This document shows, piece by piece, positions 1 to 9,940 of a DNA stretch of 64,000 nucleotides. Position numbers and translations under genes: made by a program. Position 1 is the stretch's first letter. Each line of letters begins with the position of its first letter. The DNA is from Vagococcus entomophilus (GTDB taxonomy: Bacteria > Bacillota > Bacilli > Lactobacillales > Vagococcaceae): contig NZ_NGJZ01000003.1 in the NCBI RefSeq assembly GCF_003987595.1, positions 62,001 through 126,000 of the forward strand, in the 5' to 3' direction. The notes beneath the pieces are model-generated. The model saw only the letters and a program-made list of their open reading frames with translations, was not told the origin of the DNA and did no database searches.

Positions 1-107
1 CATGTCTAGGCACGTATGTCTAAACACATAATAACATGACTACACAAAATTGCAAAGATTATCACTTACAAGAAAACCTTAACTTTTTCTTTTAACACTA
101 TCATTAT

Positions 108-162
108 TTGACAATTTTGAGGCTCCATAGTAAATTAGTTAACAAAGGTAACTAATTTACTA
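108..162 (+). promoter_or_regulatory. Promoter with overlapping 14-bp inverted repeat
   Basis: A TTGACA box at 108-113 is followed after 17 bases by TAAATT at 131-136, a plausible sigma-A promoter for the gene at 223. A perfect inverted repeat covers the -10 box: TAGTAAATTAGTTA at 128-141 and its reverse complement at 149-162, with a 7-base centre. The position suggests a repressor operator, although the repeat could also form an RNA hairpin in the leader. No cognate regulator can be assigned. Confidence 0.5.
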
Positions 163-222
163 AACGAAAATCTCTTGAGAAATAAATTCGGTTACTTATC
201 AACTTGAGAAAGTAGGATATCA

Positions 223-1194
223 ATGAAAAATATTACCGTTTACAATGAATATGCCACTTTAAAAACTGTTATTATTGGGAACGCTGAAACTATTTATATA
301 CCGGATGCTATGGAAATGGAACAAGAAGCCCATACTGCAACATGGAAAAAATTGTTGAATAAGTATCTCTATAAAGTACTAAAAGGAAAAAAAGTCCCTC
401 AATTTTTAGCGAAAAAATATCAACGGGAATTACATGACTTTAAAAAAATATTAGAAAAAAATAATGTGGAAGTTTTAACGGTTGATCCGGTGGTTCCTTC
501 TAAAAAAGAGGAACCAGGAATGGCCCAAATGTACGCACGCGATAGTGTGATGTGTGTCGGAAATCTACTAATTGAGGGAAATTTAAAACTCGAAATGCGA
601 AAAAAAGAAATGCGCGGCTATCAATCTATCGTACAATCTATTAAAAATCAATCTTCAATTCACCAATTGCATCCTTCAGAAACTGCTTTTTTAGAAGGTG
701 GCGACGTCCTTGTTGATTATCCCTATGTATTTGTTGGCATTGGGAAATATGCAAGTAACGAGAATGGCATCAACTGGCTACAAAATTTATTAGATATCAG
801 CCAAAAAGAACAGCATCCTGACCAAAATTGGCGTGTCATTCCAGTCTATCTGAATGACGACTCCTTACATCACTTAGATTGTTGTTTTACTATTATTGGT
901 CCTAAAACAGCTATTATTCATAAGGACTCTTTAAAAGCGCTCCCTAAAGAACTCGAAGATTATCACTTCATTGAAATTGACACAAAAACCAATAAGGAAA
1001 TGGGTGGAAATGTTCTTGTTATCGGTCCTAAAAAAATAATCGTTCAGAAGCGACACCTCTCTTTACAAAAGTCACTTCAAGCACTTGGATATACTGTCTT
1101 CCCTCTAGATTTCACATGGCACGCACGTTTGGATGGTGCCTTTCGTTGCGCTTCTTGTCCACTTGAGCGGATTGAAGAAAATCATTCCATATGA
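223..1194 (+). CDS. Arginine deiminase / amidinotransferase-fold hydrolase
   Basis: A 323-residue soluble protein of the guanidino-group-modifying (pentein) superfamily, which includes arginine deiminase, dimethylargininase and amidinotransferases. Visible active-site elements in the usual order are YARD (about residue 104), FLEGGD (Glu158, Asp161), the HLD pair (His217, Asp219) and a C-terminal RCASCPL whose Cys309 sits where the nucleophile of the family lies. It is shorter than a classical arginine deiminase (about 410 residues) and lacks that enzyme's helical insert, so citrulline formation from free arginine is not assured; a dimethylarginine-like or other guanidino substrate is equally possible. 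It stands alone with its own promoter and terminator, with no arcB/arcC or transporter beside it. Confidence 0.75.
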   Translation: MKNITVYNEYATLKTVIIGNAETIYIPDAMEMEQEAHTATWKKLLNKYLYKVLKGKKVPQFLAKKYQRELHDFKKILEKNNVEVLTVDPVVPSKKEEPGMAQMYARDSVMCVGNLLIEGNLKLEMRKKEMRGYQSIVQSIKNQSSIHQLHPSETAFLEGGDVLVDYPYVFVGIGKYASNENGINWLQNLLDISQKEQHPDQNWRVIPVYLNDDSLHHLDCCFTIIGPKTAIIHKDSLKALPKELEDYHFIEIDTKTNKEMGGNVLVIGPKKIIVQKRHLSLQKSLQALGYTVFPLDFTWHARLDGAFRCASCPLERIEENHSI

Positions 1195-1203
1195 TGTCTA
1201 GCT

Positions 1204-1252
1204 AAAAACCCCACCAATTGTTCTTTCAATTGGTGGGGTTTTCTTCTTTTTT
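1204..1252 (+). terminator. Rho-independent terminator
   Basis: CCCCACCAATTG, a 6-base loop TTCTTT, then CAATTGGTGGGG followed by a T-rich tract. It lies just after the deiminase-fold gene. Preceding A residues let it act for the minus-strand galE as well. Confidence 0.9.
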
Positions 1253-1309
1253 CTTGTATTCAAAAAACAAACTAGCATTGTTCAATCTCTTATTAAAAAG
1301 GACACATCC

Positions 1310-2302
1310 TTACTTATTTTCATATCCATCTAAATGAGTTTGATGCCAATTCCACGCTGTAGTCATGATGGTTTCAACGTCCGTGTACCTTGGTTTCCAA
1401 CCCAAAATTTGACAGGCTTTATCCGGTGATGCCACTAACATACTCGGATCACCCGCTCTTCTTGGACCAACTCTTGTAGGGATTTCTTTACCGGTAATCT
1501 TCCGAGCTGCTGTGACCATTTCTTTTACAGAAAAACCTTGATTACTTCCTAAGTTGAAAACCGTACTCTCATTGCCTTGTTCTAAATATTCTAGTGCCAG
1601 TAAATGCGCTTGAATCAAATCAACCACATGGACATAATCCCTCACACACGAACCATCTGGAGTCTCATAATCTTCTCCAAAAACAACAATTTCTTTTCGT
1701 TGTCCTAAAGCGGTTTGTAAAATCAGCGGTACTAAGTGAGTCTCAGGTGAATGGTCCTCTCCAATAGTGCTATCTAACTTAGCTCCGGCCACATTAAAAT
1801 ATCGAAGCGCTACATAGTGAATTCCATAAGCTTGTTCACACCAATGCATCATTTTTTCCATCATTAGCTTACTTTCACCATACGGATTTTTAGGATTGGT
1901 TGACGTTTTTTCCGTAATGGGCATGACTTTGGGCTCTCCATATACTGCTGCGGTTGAGGAAAAGACAATATTTTTTATCCCTCGCTCTTGCATGACTTCC
2001 AAAACAACTTGCGTACCGTAAATATTATTATTAAAATATTTTAGCGGACTTTCAACCGATTCTCCAACAAGAGAGCTTGCTGCAAAATGGAACACCCCGT
2101 CTATGATCTCTTTTTCAAAGACTTGACTTAAAAACTCTTTGTCCCGGATGTCTCCTTTATAAAAAGAAGCCTTTGGATGAACCGCAGCTCTGTGTCCTGT
2201 AAGTAAATTATCCACCACCACTACTTTCTTTCCCACTTCAACTAGTTGGTCTACCGCATGAGAACCAATGTAACCTGCACCACCTAAGACTAATATCGCC
2301 AA
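1310..2302 (-). CDS. galE: UDP-glucose 4-epimerase
   Basis: Interconverts UDP-glucose and UDP-galactose in the cytoplasm (Leloir pathway and supply of UDP-galactose for wall polysaccharide). The 330-residue length is typical. The N-terminal Rossmann motif GGAGYIGSH (about residues 7-15) binds [11 protein letters not shown] holds the catalytic Ser, and YGESK at 141-145 is the short-chain dehydrogenase Tyr-X3-Lys pair; the sugar-nucleotide region [10 protein letters not shown] is present. The start codon is TTG, preceded by GGGAGAGGAT. No galK/galT lies nearby, so a role in envelope precursors is as likely as galactose catabolism. A partial cre-like site (2459-2472) lies upstream. Confidence 0.93.
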   Translation of the reverse strand: MAILVLGGAGYIGSHAVDQLVEVGKKVVVVDNLLTGHRAAVHPKASFYKGDIRDKEFLSQVFEKEIIDGVFHFAASSLVGESVESPLKYFNNNIYGTQVVLEVMQERGIKNIVFSSTAAVYGEPKVMPITEKTSTNPKNPYGESKLMMEKMMHWCEQAYGIHYVALRYFNVAGAKLDSTIGEDHSPETHLVPLILQTALGQRKEIVVFGEDYETPDGSCVRDYVHVVDLIQAHLLALEYLEQGNESTVFNLGSNQGFSVKEMVTAARKITGKEIPTRVGPRRAGDPSMLVASPDKACQILGWKPRYTDVETIMTTAWNWHQTHLDGYENK

Positions 2303-2458
2303 TTTGCTACATCCTCTCCCATTCTGTTTATACTGCTTTACTCTCTATTAAAACGCTCTCTCTAAATTTCAAGCCGATATCAATCTATTATTAGAGAATA
2401 GCAAAGTACTATTTACTAAAAAAGTTCCAATAATTATTATACACTCAAAAGCAAATAG

Positions 2459-2472
2459 TGTAAACGCTCTTT
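2459..2472 (+). promoter_or_regulatory. Weak cre-like site
   Basis: TGTAAACGCTCTTT matches 12 of 14 positions of the CcpA consensus TGWAANCGNTNWCA, failing at the last two. It lies between galE and the divergent Mga-type regulator. Single-site similarity in AT-rich DNA is weak evidence. Confidence 0.25.
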
Positions 2473-2578
2473 CCGTTTCATTTTAAGATCTATTTATAAA
2501 AAAATTTTTTTTCTGCCACTTTCAAGCTAATTTTTGCTATATTTAGAGTAGAAATTTGAGAGGAGCCTTTACTTTTAA

Positions 2579-3970
2579 ATGCTGAGTCTATTAGAGCATC
2601 ATATTAAAAATCAATTAGATATGTTAAATTATATGTACACGAATCAATCTATCTTAGTAAAGGAAAAAAAGATTTCTGAATATTTGAATTTATCTTACGA
2701 AACAACGAGAAATTATCTATATCAGCTTTTTAATGAAGCGAATATTTCAGAACCTCTAAAACCTTTTCTGATTACCAATGAAGAATATAAAAAAATATAC
2801 GAACAAACCGTATCGAAATCCATAAATTTAGCCATCCTAAAAGAATTAATTTTTTCTCCTGGTCATTCTGCCCATTACTACTGTGATACATTAGCAATCA
2901 GCCCGCCACTTTTTGCTAAACGGATCCGTCAACTCAATAACTTTCTATCACGATACTCGCTTGAAATTAAAGTAAAGAAAGGGTATCGGATTTTCGGTCA
3001 AAATGAAGATCAATTTTGTTTCTTCCTTACCACTTGTATCTATGCTTTTCACACAGAAATTTTTATAGGACCCATTGAGTATACTGAAATCGTCACCCTT
3101 TTAAAAAAGTATCAGTGTCCTTGTAGCTTTGGAACACTAGGTGGCTTTTGGAATGAACAATTCTTTGCTTGTGTATTTCTTGTCTATCTATTGAGAGAAA
3201 CCCAATCTTCCGAACTTTTGCACTCGGAGGTTTTGCCCAATAATAAACTTTTACCTAAAGATGATTTTCTCATGCTAAAAAAACTATTTCCAAAACTAAC
3301 ACCTTTAGCAATAGTTACTGCCATAGATAAGTTCAAAAAATTTATGACGGTTCGAATTTCTAATGAGATCACTTGTGGCGTTACAAAAGTTGTGCAAACA
3401 CATTTTAACTGGTCAAAAAAAGAGCTCAGTAATACTTCTAAACAAAAAATAATCACTTTGCTTTCTGTTAGTGTTGTTTTTTTCAAAAGATGCCCTTTTA
3501 CCTCTAAAAATTTCAATCCGGAACTATGTATTTTTATAGATGAAATAAAAAAACAAAATCCGCGATTATTTTATTCGATTCAAACACTTATTCATAAAAT
3601 TGACACTGAATTTGATTTACAAACGATTAAAGTTTTCGAGGCTACTTTTTATCGTTTATTAGCTGAAGTAGGTGTAGCACATTTGATTCCAAAATTAACC
3701 ATATTAGTGACAACCGAGCTTGGTCAAGAACATGGTCATTACTTAGCACGTCAACTTGCTGGGCTGCTTGAATTTTCAAATATTCCTAACGAAATAACAG
3801 TAATAGAACTCGATCAACTAAAACATATTGATGCTAAAAATGAATATGACTTTTCACTATCTACAATTAAAACTGAAAATTCTGCTACTATTCTCATCCC
3901 CTATAATTTAACGCTTCAAAATTCCTCTCATTTAATCAAATTATTTTCACAAGCAGATTGCTCTTCATGA
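2579..3970 (+). CDS. Mga/AtxA-type transcriptional regulator
   Basis: A 463-residue regulator with N-terminal helix-turn-helix regions: KISEYLNLSYETTRNYLYQL (about 31-50) and a second at about 100-125 (LAISPPLFAKRIRQLNNFL). A long helical middle resembles the PRD-like domains of Mga/AtxA, and the C-terminal segment (about 370-463) contains ILVTTELGQEHG, reminiscent of an EIIB-like domain. Such proteins are stand-alone virulence or carbohydrate-response regulators, often controlled by PTS phosphorylation. The ribosome site AGGAG is 13 bases before the ATG, a rather long spacing. It is next to, and convergent with, the adhesin pseudogene, which could be a target, but that is inference. Confidence 0.75.
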   Translation: MLSLLEHHIKNQLDMLNYMYTNQSILVKEKKISEYLNLSYETTRNYLYQLFNEANISEPLKPFLITNEEYKKIYEQTVSKSINLAILKELIFSPGHSAHYYCDTLAISPPLFAKRIRQLNNFLSRYSLEIKVKKGYRIFGQNEDQFCFFLTTCIYAFHTEIFIGPIEYTEIVTLLKKYQCPCSFGTLGGFWNEQFFACVFLVYLLRETQSSELLHSEVLPNNKLLPKDDFLMLKKLFPKLTPLAIVTAIDKFKKFMTVRISNEITCGVTKVVQTHFNWSKKELSNTSKQKIITLLSVSVVFFKRCPFTSKNFNPELCIFIDEIKKQNPRLFYSIQTLIHKIDTEFDLQTIKVFEATFYRLLAEVGVAHLIPKLTILVTTELGQEHGHYLARQLAGLLEFSNIPNEITVIELDQLKHIDAKNEYDFSLSTIKTENSATILIPYNLTLQNSSHLIKLFSQADCSS

Positions 3971-3981
3971 GTCAACATAAT

Positions 3982-4014
3982 AAAAAAGTTGGAGAGAAAT
4001 TCTCTAACTTTTTT
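3982..4014. terminator. Bidirectional terminator
   Basis: Fourteen-base arms (AAAAAAGTTGGAGA / TCTCTAACTTTTTT, one G-T pair) around a 5-base loop, with A and T runs on opposite sides. It serves the regulator on the plus strand and the adhesin remnant on the minus strand. Confidence 0.85.
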
Positions 4015-5976
4015 ACTTGTTCTTTGCTTTTTTCCTCATAAAGTAAGCAACCATTCCACTAATAGCCGATACATTCATCCTCCAAATTGAAAAGATTACT
4101 TGAGTTTGTTCGCCCGTTTGTGGGAAGCTTTTTTTACTAGAATTCGAGTCTTGCGTAGCCTTTTTTGTAACTTGTACTCTGCTGTTTGATGTATCCTTTG
4201 CGTGTGTTGTTCCATCTTTATGGTAGACAACCGTCTTTTCAACACTTTTACTCGTAGGAGTAATCCCATTAACAACTGCGATTTTTTCTTGGTCAGGCGT
4301 ATAATTTTCTAGTTTAGGCGATAGTTTTTCATCAAAAGAAGTGCGATTTTGGATCTCTTTCCACCCATTATCTTTAAGCTCTTTTCCTGTTACTTTATCA
4401 AACGTTCTTTCCAGCTCAAACGTCAATGTTTCGGTTTGATCGTCTACTGCTTTCGATCCATCTTCATATACATAATGAACGGTTTCAGTAACTTTTTTCG
4501 TTAGAGAAGCACCATCTGTGTCTTCTGCCCATTTGGGACTCTCAGGATTATTTGGATTAATTGGTGTTCCTGGTTGACCAGGAGATGCCGGATTAATGGT
4601 TATAGTCCCATGCTTCAAATGGACTTCGTATGTTTTGGGACTTCCGTCTTTATCATACGTCACACCGTCTTTTGGATAATCGTCTTTTACTAATTATATC
4701 CTTGATCCGTCAACTCTTTGATTGTGTCACTCGTACGGTACCCATCCGTTGTGCCGTAATCTCCACTTAACTCTTTGCTCGTAATTGGTTTTCCAGTTGT
4801 ATCATCAATGTAGGTGACTTTCGCTTGTTCCTTATTAACAGTATACATCACCGTTTTCTCAATCGATTTACTCTCTGCTGTTAGACCCGTTACTTCTGCA
4901 ATCTCTGCTTGATCAGGGGTGTAGCCGAGAATTGTTGGCGATACAATTTTAGCAAAGCTTGTTTGATTTTCTTTTGCACTCCACTCACTATATGTTTTTG
5001 TTCCATCGACTTTATCTGTCGTTACCGTTCGGCTAAACTCCACAGGTGTTGCTTGTTGGTCTGCATGTGCTTGGCTCTTGTCACTATATTGATAGTGAAC
5101 GGTTTCGGTGATAGTTTTATTTTCTGAGGCGCTCGTTGTCCCGTGTTTCAAGTGGAATTCAAAAATTTGATCTTTCGTATCATACTTACTGCCGGAAATG
5201 AAGCCATCTCTTACCAACTCGTACCCTTTTGCTTTGAAAAAAGCAAACTGGGAGTCTGTAGCGTATTGAATAACTGAACTGCTTGACCCTGTTAATGAAT
5301 CAGAAGCAAGTACTTTTCCATTATTATCGTCTATATAATTTACGATTGCCTTTTGGATGGGTGAATATACCATATTATCAATTTTATACGCTTGATGTGT
5401 TGGCAAAGCCCCTGTAGACGCTGCAATAGTGAAATAGTAAGCTGGATTGCTAGCATCATATTCAAATGTCTTCGTAAATGTCACATCTCCACTTGGTGTA
5501 TTCAAAATAATTTTGAATTTCTTCGTAGCTGCGGTATATATAAATTTAATAGAATGAAATTGATTGTCTTCAATTGCTTTGTTGATTTCAGCTGCTGAAC
5601 TTTGATCAATGGTCCCATAACCTTTACTATCAGTTGTAATAAAAGTACCATATGGGTTGGTGTGCCCATCATCATAATCTCCTTTAAGAATCTGATTGGT
5701 ATTGGAATGTTTGGAATGTTTGGAATGTTTGGAATCGTTTAACCATGTATCAATTTTCCAGCCAAATGCATTGGTTACGCCATAAATTCCAAGATCTCCA
5801 CCTGTTCCTACAACTTGATTTCTCTCCCCTTTATAGAAAACAAAACCTATCCCATCTGCAATTCCCGTGTAGCCCCGATTACTTGTCACTTCTCCTAAGT
5901 TAATTGCCCCATCAATTTCGAAATTATTTCTAACATCAATTGCCCCTGAAAAAGCAACATTCCCCGACTGACACAT
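4013..5976 (-). pseudogene. Broken LPXTG-type lectin/MucBP surface adhesin
   Basis: Two adjacent minus-strand frames (4690-5976 and 4013-4663) are parts of one wall-anchored adhesin. The first begins inside an L-type lectin domain (IADGIGFVF, then FGWKIDTW), followed by MucBP-type repeats. The second carries another repeat set and ends with the sortase motif FPQTGE, a weak membrane span and RKKAKNK. The frames join if one G is restored in TATGAATTA, read here as TATAATTA at about 4695-4696; the repaired reading GYELVKDD parallels GYELVRDG in the earlier repeat. The 5' end is also lost: an in-frame TGA sits directly before the first ATG and no signal peptide is visible upstream. It is therefore probably non-functional even if the frameshift is a sequencing error. 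Confidence 0.85.
5704..5736 (-). repeat. 9-bp tandem repeat in the adhesin lectin domain
   Basis: GGAATGTTT occurs three times in a row at 5704-5712, 5713-5721 and 5722-5730, followed by a partial copy. It encodes a Ser-Lys-His run (DSKHSKHSKHSNT) in the lectin domain. Nine bases keep the frame, so slippage would vary loop length without breaking the gene. Confidence 0.85.
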
Positions 5977-6488
5977 TCACCTTCGAAAATTTTGTATGTT
6001 TTTTTTGATAAAAAATAAAAATGTGTAAAATAGCTCGTTCGTAGATTTGCTTATACCTTTCTATTTAAAAAGACTATATGTTAAAAATTTTTCATTACTA
6101 CTCTAATTTGCTTTTCAGTCATCTGATTTTCATGGTCAATTCTACCTTCATGTAAAAAATAGTGCAGGTACTCACTACTTTTTCTTTGTTATACCAATTA
6201 GTTGACATTCAAAAAAACTCTACTATTTCTATAAAAACAAACTAAAAAAAGAACTGGAGAATTAAATCCCACTAGTTCCTATTTTTGTATGAATTTTTAC
6301 TTCTAAATATTTTTTTCAAAAGATTCGGCACCATCTTTTTCACTTCGCTACACTTTCCATATTATTGCACAAATTTCTTTTCATTTTCATGAAAAACTTT
6401 CTTTGTTTTTTCCCCATATTCCTTTCAAATTGTGGTCCAAATTATTCCGACTTAGCCACTCCTCAATTCTTAACCAAGTACAATAATG
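5977..6488. other. Intergenic stretch without recognisable gene
   Basis: AT-rich sequence upstream of the truncated adhesin. No signal-peptide coding region or convincing open frame is seen. A weak imperfect hairpin (AAAGAACTGG against CCACTAGTTCC, about 6245-6285) could terminate minus-strand transcription from the small gene at 6489. This is where the missing 5' end of the adhesin should lie, consistent with a deletion. Confidence 0.4.
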
Positions 6489-6785
6489 TTATTCCGGATT
6501 GACATATACTTTATTGGTACTTGGAACATATTGAACTATAATATTTCCAGCAGTGTCTCCAGTTAGGTCAACAATTGCTTTGTATTTATTCTTACTAATT
6601 TTTTCTGTGATGGTTATACCCTTCACACTTACACCGTAAGTTTCAGTTAATATCTGCTTGGCTGTATCTTCCATTTCTTCAACCCTATTGCCAGGAAAAA
6701 CAAACGTTAAACATAAGCATGCTACGACAATAACTATTGGTACCCAAGGTTCTGAGAATCTTTGTGGAAATATAAAATAATTCAA
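6489..6785 (-). CDS. Small membrane-anchored hypothetical protein
   Basis: An open frame of 98 codons with a TTG start. Residues about 15-32 (VPIVIVVACLCLTFVF) form one likely membrane span; the rest (about 35-98) is a small extracytoplasmic domain with regular hydrophobic spacing (YGVSVKGITITEKISKNKYKAIVDL). I do not recognise the family. No good ribosome site precedes the TTG, so the N-terminus may be truncated or misplaced. It lies about 260 bases beyond the exporter of the radical SAM cluster on the same strand; membership in that cluster is possible but unsupported. Confidence 0.4.
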   Translation of the reverse strand: MNYFIFPQRFSEPWVPIVIVVACLCLTFVFPGNRVEEMEDTAKQILTETYGVSVKGITITEKISKNKYKAIVDLTGDTAGNIIVQYVPSTNKVYVNPE

Positions 6786-7049
6786 ATTTGCTAAAAAAAC
6801 AGTTCAAATACTATACATGCTATTCTATAGAACCCTTTACTTGCATAAATCCATGTTTTAAAGTAGAAGTTAAGCGAATTGTTATCTCTCCATAATCTTC
6901 GTTAGCAGTACTTGAATGTAACCACAAATATTTCTACCTATACGAAACAGCTTGTAGACTATTAATAAGTATCACATACATTTACAATCTAACCCCCCCT
7001 CGGATAACCCGATAACTTAGTTTAACGTTTAATTAAGTAAAAAATGAAA

Positions 7050-8633
7050 TTAAAATTCATAAATATCAGTAAACATTTTTTCTAAAACAGGATTTAAATG
7101 GTGTGTTACAAAAATAACTGTTAATTCAGGATTTAATAAGATTGCTTTTTCTATTATGTACGACGTTTCTGAGTCTAAATTGCTTGTTCCTTCATCAATT
7201 AATAAAATATCCTTTTCTTGTATTAAGCTTCGCCCTATTTCAACTCTTTGAGCCTGTCCTCCAGATATATTCTTGCCGAACAAACCTAAAGAATCAATAT
7301 TCTCTAAATCTGTCAGTTCAATTTTATCTATTATTTTTTCCACTTTTTCCTTATCAAAATTATCTAGTAAAGTTACATTATCAAAGAGACTCAAATCAAA
7401 TATATACGGCTTTTGTTTTACATAAGATATTTTGTCTCTATATTTTTTAGTATCTATGTTATTTATATTCTGACCATCTATTTCTATAGTACCTTTGGTA
7501 TAACCTAAATTCTTAGATAATATATTTAAAAAAGTAGTTTTTCCTGTACCACTCTTTCCTAAAATGGCATATTTTCCACCTTTAATAAAGTTCATATCTG
7601 GAATTAGTATCTTCTGGCTATTTGGAAAATCATACTCTAGATTTTTTATCTTTATTTGATTAAAAAAAGTAAATTCATTATCATTTAAAGGAATTCTAGG
7701 CACATCTAAACTATTATCAAAATTTATTTTATCAATAATCTTTGATGTAGAAAAAAACATTGTAACCTCATTTATAAAGAAGCTCATATTACCGAAAAAA
7801 TTGCCAGTCAAATCACCAATGGAAAATATCACCCCTCCTGATAATCTTCCTGATAGAACAAATATGCCCGTCACAAAAATAATACTGTATTGAAAAACAA
7901 CTGAAAGAAATCTAATAATAGAATTTATTATTGCTTTTGTTTTTCCTAAATCACTTTTCAAATTAGCTATTTTTTCATTCTCTATATTCAATTGTTGTTT
8001 CAATAAATAGTTTTTATTATACGATATTAATGTTGGAAATCCTTTAATCCATTCATCAACTTTTGAAATATACTTTTCATATTTTTTAGATAAAGATGTA
8101 TTTTTAATATCTAGTTGTTTCCGTAATCTATTTGGAACTATTGTCATTATAATCGCTGCTACTATAGCTATTATCAGTAACACATAGCTAAATTTAAGTA
8201 TTGCTATTGCAGAAAAAACAATTAAAGTAAAACTTGATATAGCTAAATAAAAATTTCCAAAACATTGTTCCTCTAGTGTATTTATGTCAAGAGTCAACCA
8301 AGATATATACTCATTTATTTGTTTCTCATGAAATTCTTCATATGATTTAACAGATATACTTGATAGAATTTTATTTCGAATATATAATACTTGTTTTTGT
8401 TTAGCATATTCTACATGAATATTCTTAATATAGCCTAAGATTAAAGCTATTAACCATAAAAAAAGTGAAATAGCGAAAGACTCAAGAAAAGCGTATTTAT
8501 CACTGTTAATTAAACTATCCATTATTTTAGATAGATAAACAGTAGAGAGTATTATGCCACCTGACTCTAAAGTTATTAGGAAAGTAAGTAAAAAGTTATA
8601 TTTCCAAAATTTTTTTATTGTCTTAAAAACCAT
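7050..8633 (-). CDS. ABC exporter (fused permease-ATPase) of peptide cluster
   Basis: A 527-residue half transporter with an N-terminal membrane domain of about six spans (residues 1-290) and a C-terminal ATPase: Walker A GKSGTGKTT (about 359), signature ISGGQAQR (about 458), Walker B ILLIDEGTSNLD with catalytic Glu, and switch His in VTHH. There is no N-terminal C39 peptidase, so it would export a peptide without cleaving a double-Gly leader. It begins 17 bases after the repaired radical SAM gene ends, implying cotranscription. Export of, or self-protection against, the modified peptide encoded at 9966-10055 is the natural inference. It is slightly shorter than typical 570-600-residue exporters. 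Confidence 0.8.
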   Translation of the reverse strand: MVFKTIKKFWKYNFLLTFLITLESGGIILSTVYLSKIMDSLINSDKYAFLESFAISLFLWLIALILGYIKNIHVEYAKQKQVLYIRNKILSSISVKSYEEFHEKQINEYISWLTLDINTLEEQCFGNFYLAISSFTLIVFSAIAILKFSYVLLIIAIVAAIIMTIVPNRLRKQLDIKNTSLSKKYEKYISKVDEWIKGFPTLISYNKNYLLKQQLNIENEKIANLKSDLGKTKAIINSIIRFLSVVFQYSIIFVTGIFVLSGRLSGGVIFSIGDLTGNFFGNMSFFINEVTMFFSTSKIIDKINFDNSLDVPRIPLNDNEFTFFNQIKIKNLEYDFPNSQKILIPDMNFIKGGKYAILGKSGTGKTTFLNILSKNLGYTKGTIEIDGQNINNIDTKKYRDKISYVKQKPYIFDLSLFDNVTLLDNFDKEKVEKIIDKIELTDLENIDSLGLFGKNISGGQAQRVEIGRSLIQEKDILLIDEGTSNLDSETSYIIEKAILLNPELTVIFVTHHLNPVLEKMFTDIYEF

Positions 8634-8650
8634 ACTCTTTTCCCTCCATC

Positions 8651-9906
8651 CTATTCTATGACGTATGTAAATAGATTTTGTTTATCCATTAAATTTATCA
8701 ATCTTACCAAATCTTTTCTCGTAAACATACAGTTAGGCACAACTTTTTCTAGTGTACTAGCTGGGCAAGTTTTGTTTAAACAACTAATAGATATTGAACA
8801 GTCATCACATTTATCGGTCAATTTTTCCTTAGTCCAAATAGATTCTTTGCTATAGTCTATATCCAGTCTCCCGTTAGATAGTTTACCAATTATATTTCTT
8901 TCATCATAAAGTAAAACTGTACATTTATATACTAAACCATCCGCACCTATTATATAATTATTTTTTTACCTGCATAACAATATGTATTTGGCATTAGATT
9001 CCATAATATACCTTCTGATTTCCCACCCAATTCCACAGTTAATTCAGAAAAATCTAAAGCTACATTGTTACTTATTACATCTATACAGTTTTCTCCCCAA
9101 TTTCCTATATTGTGGAAATTAAAATCAAAACGCTTATCTTCTCCAAAAATATTTATTAGATTTTGTATATGAAATTCCATATAGCTTATATTGTCAGGTC
9201 CTATATTTGTCCTAATAGCTATTAAATTATTATCTGATGTATCTGTTGAAATTTTAATCAGATTATTTATAATTCGATCATACGTGCCTCCTCCATTAGT
9301 TAAAACCCTTTGAGAATCATGTGATTTCTTAGGACCATCTATAGTTATTTGATAATTACTTACCTTTAATCGAGATAGTTTTCTATAATTCCTTAAAGTT
9401 AACATATATCCATTAGTTGTAATATCTGATGAATATTCAATATTAAATTCATCACAGATTTCTATAAAAATATTACTTAAATATTCAATACCTTTAATAT
9501 TTAATAAGGGTTCTCCCCCAAACCATGATATGTGTAGATGTTGAATTTCAGCATTACTATAAATACTATTTTTAATAAACTCAATTACAGATTCCATAAC
9601 ATCTATTTTCATTTCTTTTTTTTCAAACTTTTCATAACAATAAGTACATCGAAAGTTACAATTTTCATGGATTAATAAAGATATATTTAAAACCTTTTCT
9701 TCATTTTTTAGAATTTTTTCATATTTATACTCCCATGACTGAAAAAAATCTTCTTTTTTTAATAATTGTTTGATTTCTTTATTGTTTAAAAAATCTTCTT
9801 CCGTTTTAAATATATTATTAGAATATTTGATAGAACACCCATTAAATGTGTTAAACAAAAAAGTGTACCTACCTGTTGGATCACAAGATTTTAGTATATT
9901 TTTCAT
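8651..9906 (-). pseudogene. Radical SAM/SPASM peptide maturase, one frameshift
   Basis: The first 318 codons (8950-9906) encode a radical SAM enzyme: CNFRCTYCYE is the CX3CX2C motif for the 4Fe-4S cluster, followed by WFGGEPLL and TTNGYML. It stops early after CYAGKK. Restoring one A in the 7-A run at 8961-8967 (minus-strand reading) joins the frame to IIGADGLVYKCTV, then CDDC and several more Cys, a textbook SPASM domain that binds auxiliary Fe-S clusters, ending at 8651. Repaired length is about 418 residues, normal for the family. Such enzymes install thioether or C-C crosslinks in short peptides. Ribosome site AAAGGTGG precedes the ATG. The break could be a homopolymer sequencing error, a real mutation, or slippage; I cannot tell which. 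Confidence 0.85.
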
Positions 9907-9940
9907 ATTAAATCATAACCACCTTTTATAAATATAAATA

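Noticed and set aside
2579-3970. Rgg-type peptide-pheromone regulator for the radical SAM cluster
   Set aside because: The domain order is Mga/AtxA-like with two N-terminal HTH regions rather than an HTH plus TPR Rgg; it is also 3 kb from the cluster with unrelated genes between, and no short pheromone gene was found.
5704-5736. CRISPR-like repeat
   Set aside because: The 9-base units abut without spacers and lie in a coding frame. No CRISPR array or cas gene was seen anywhere.
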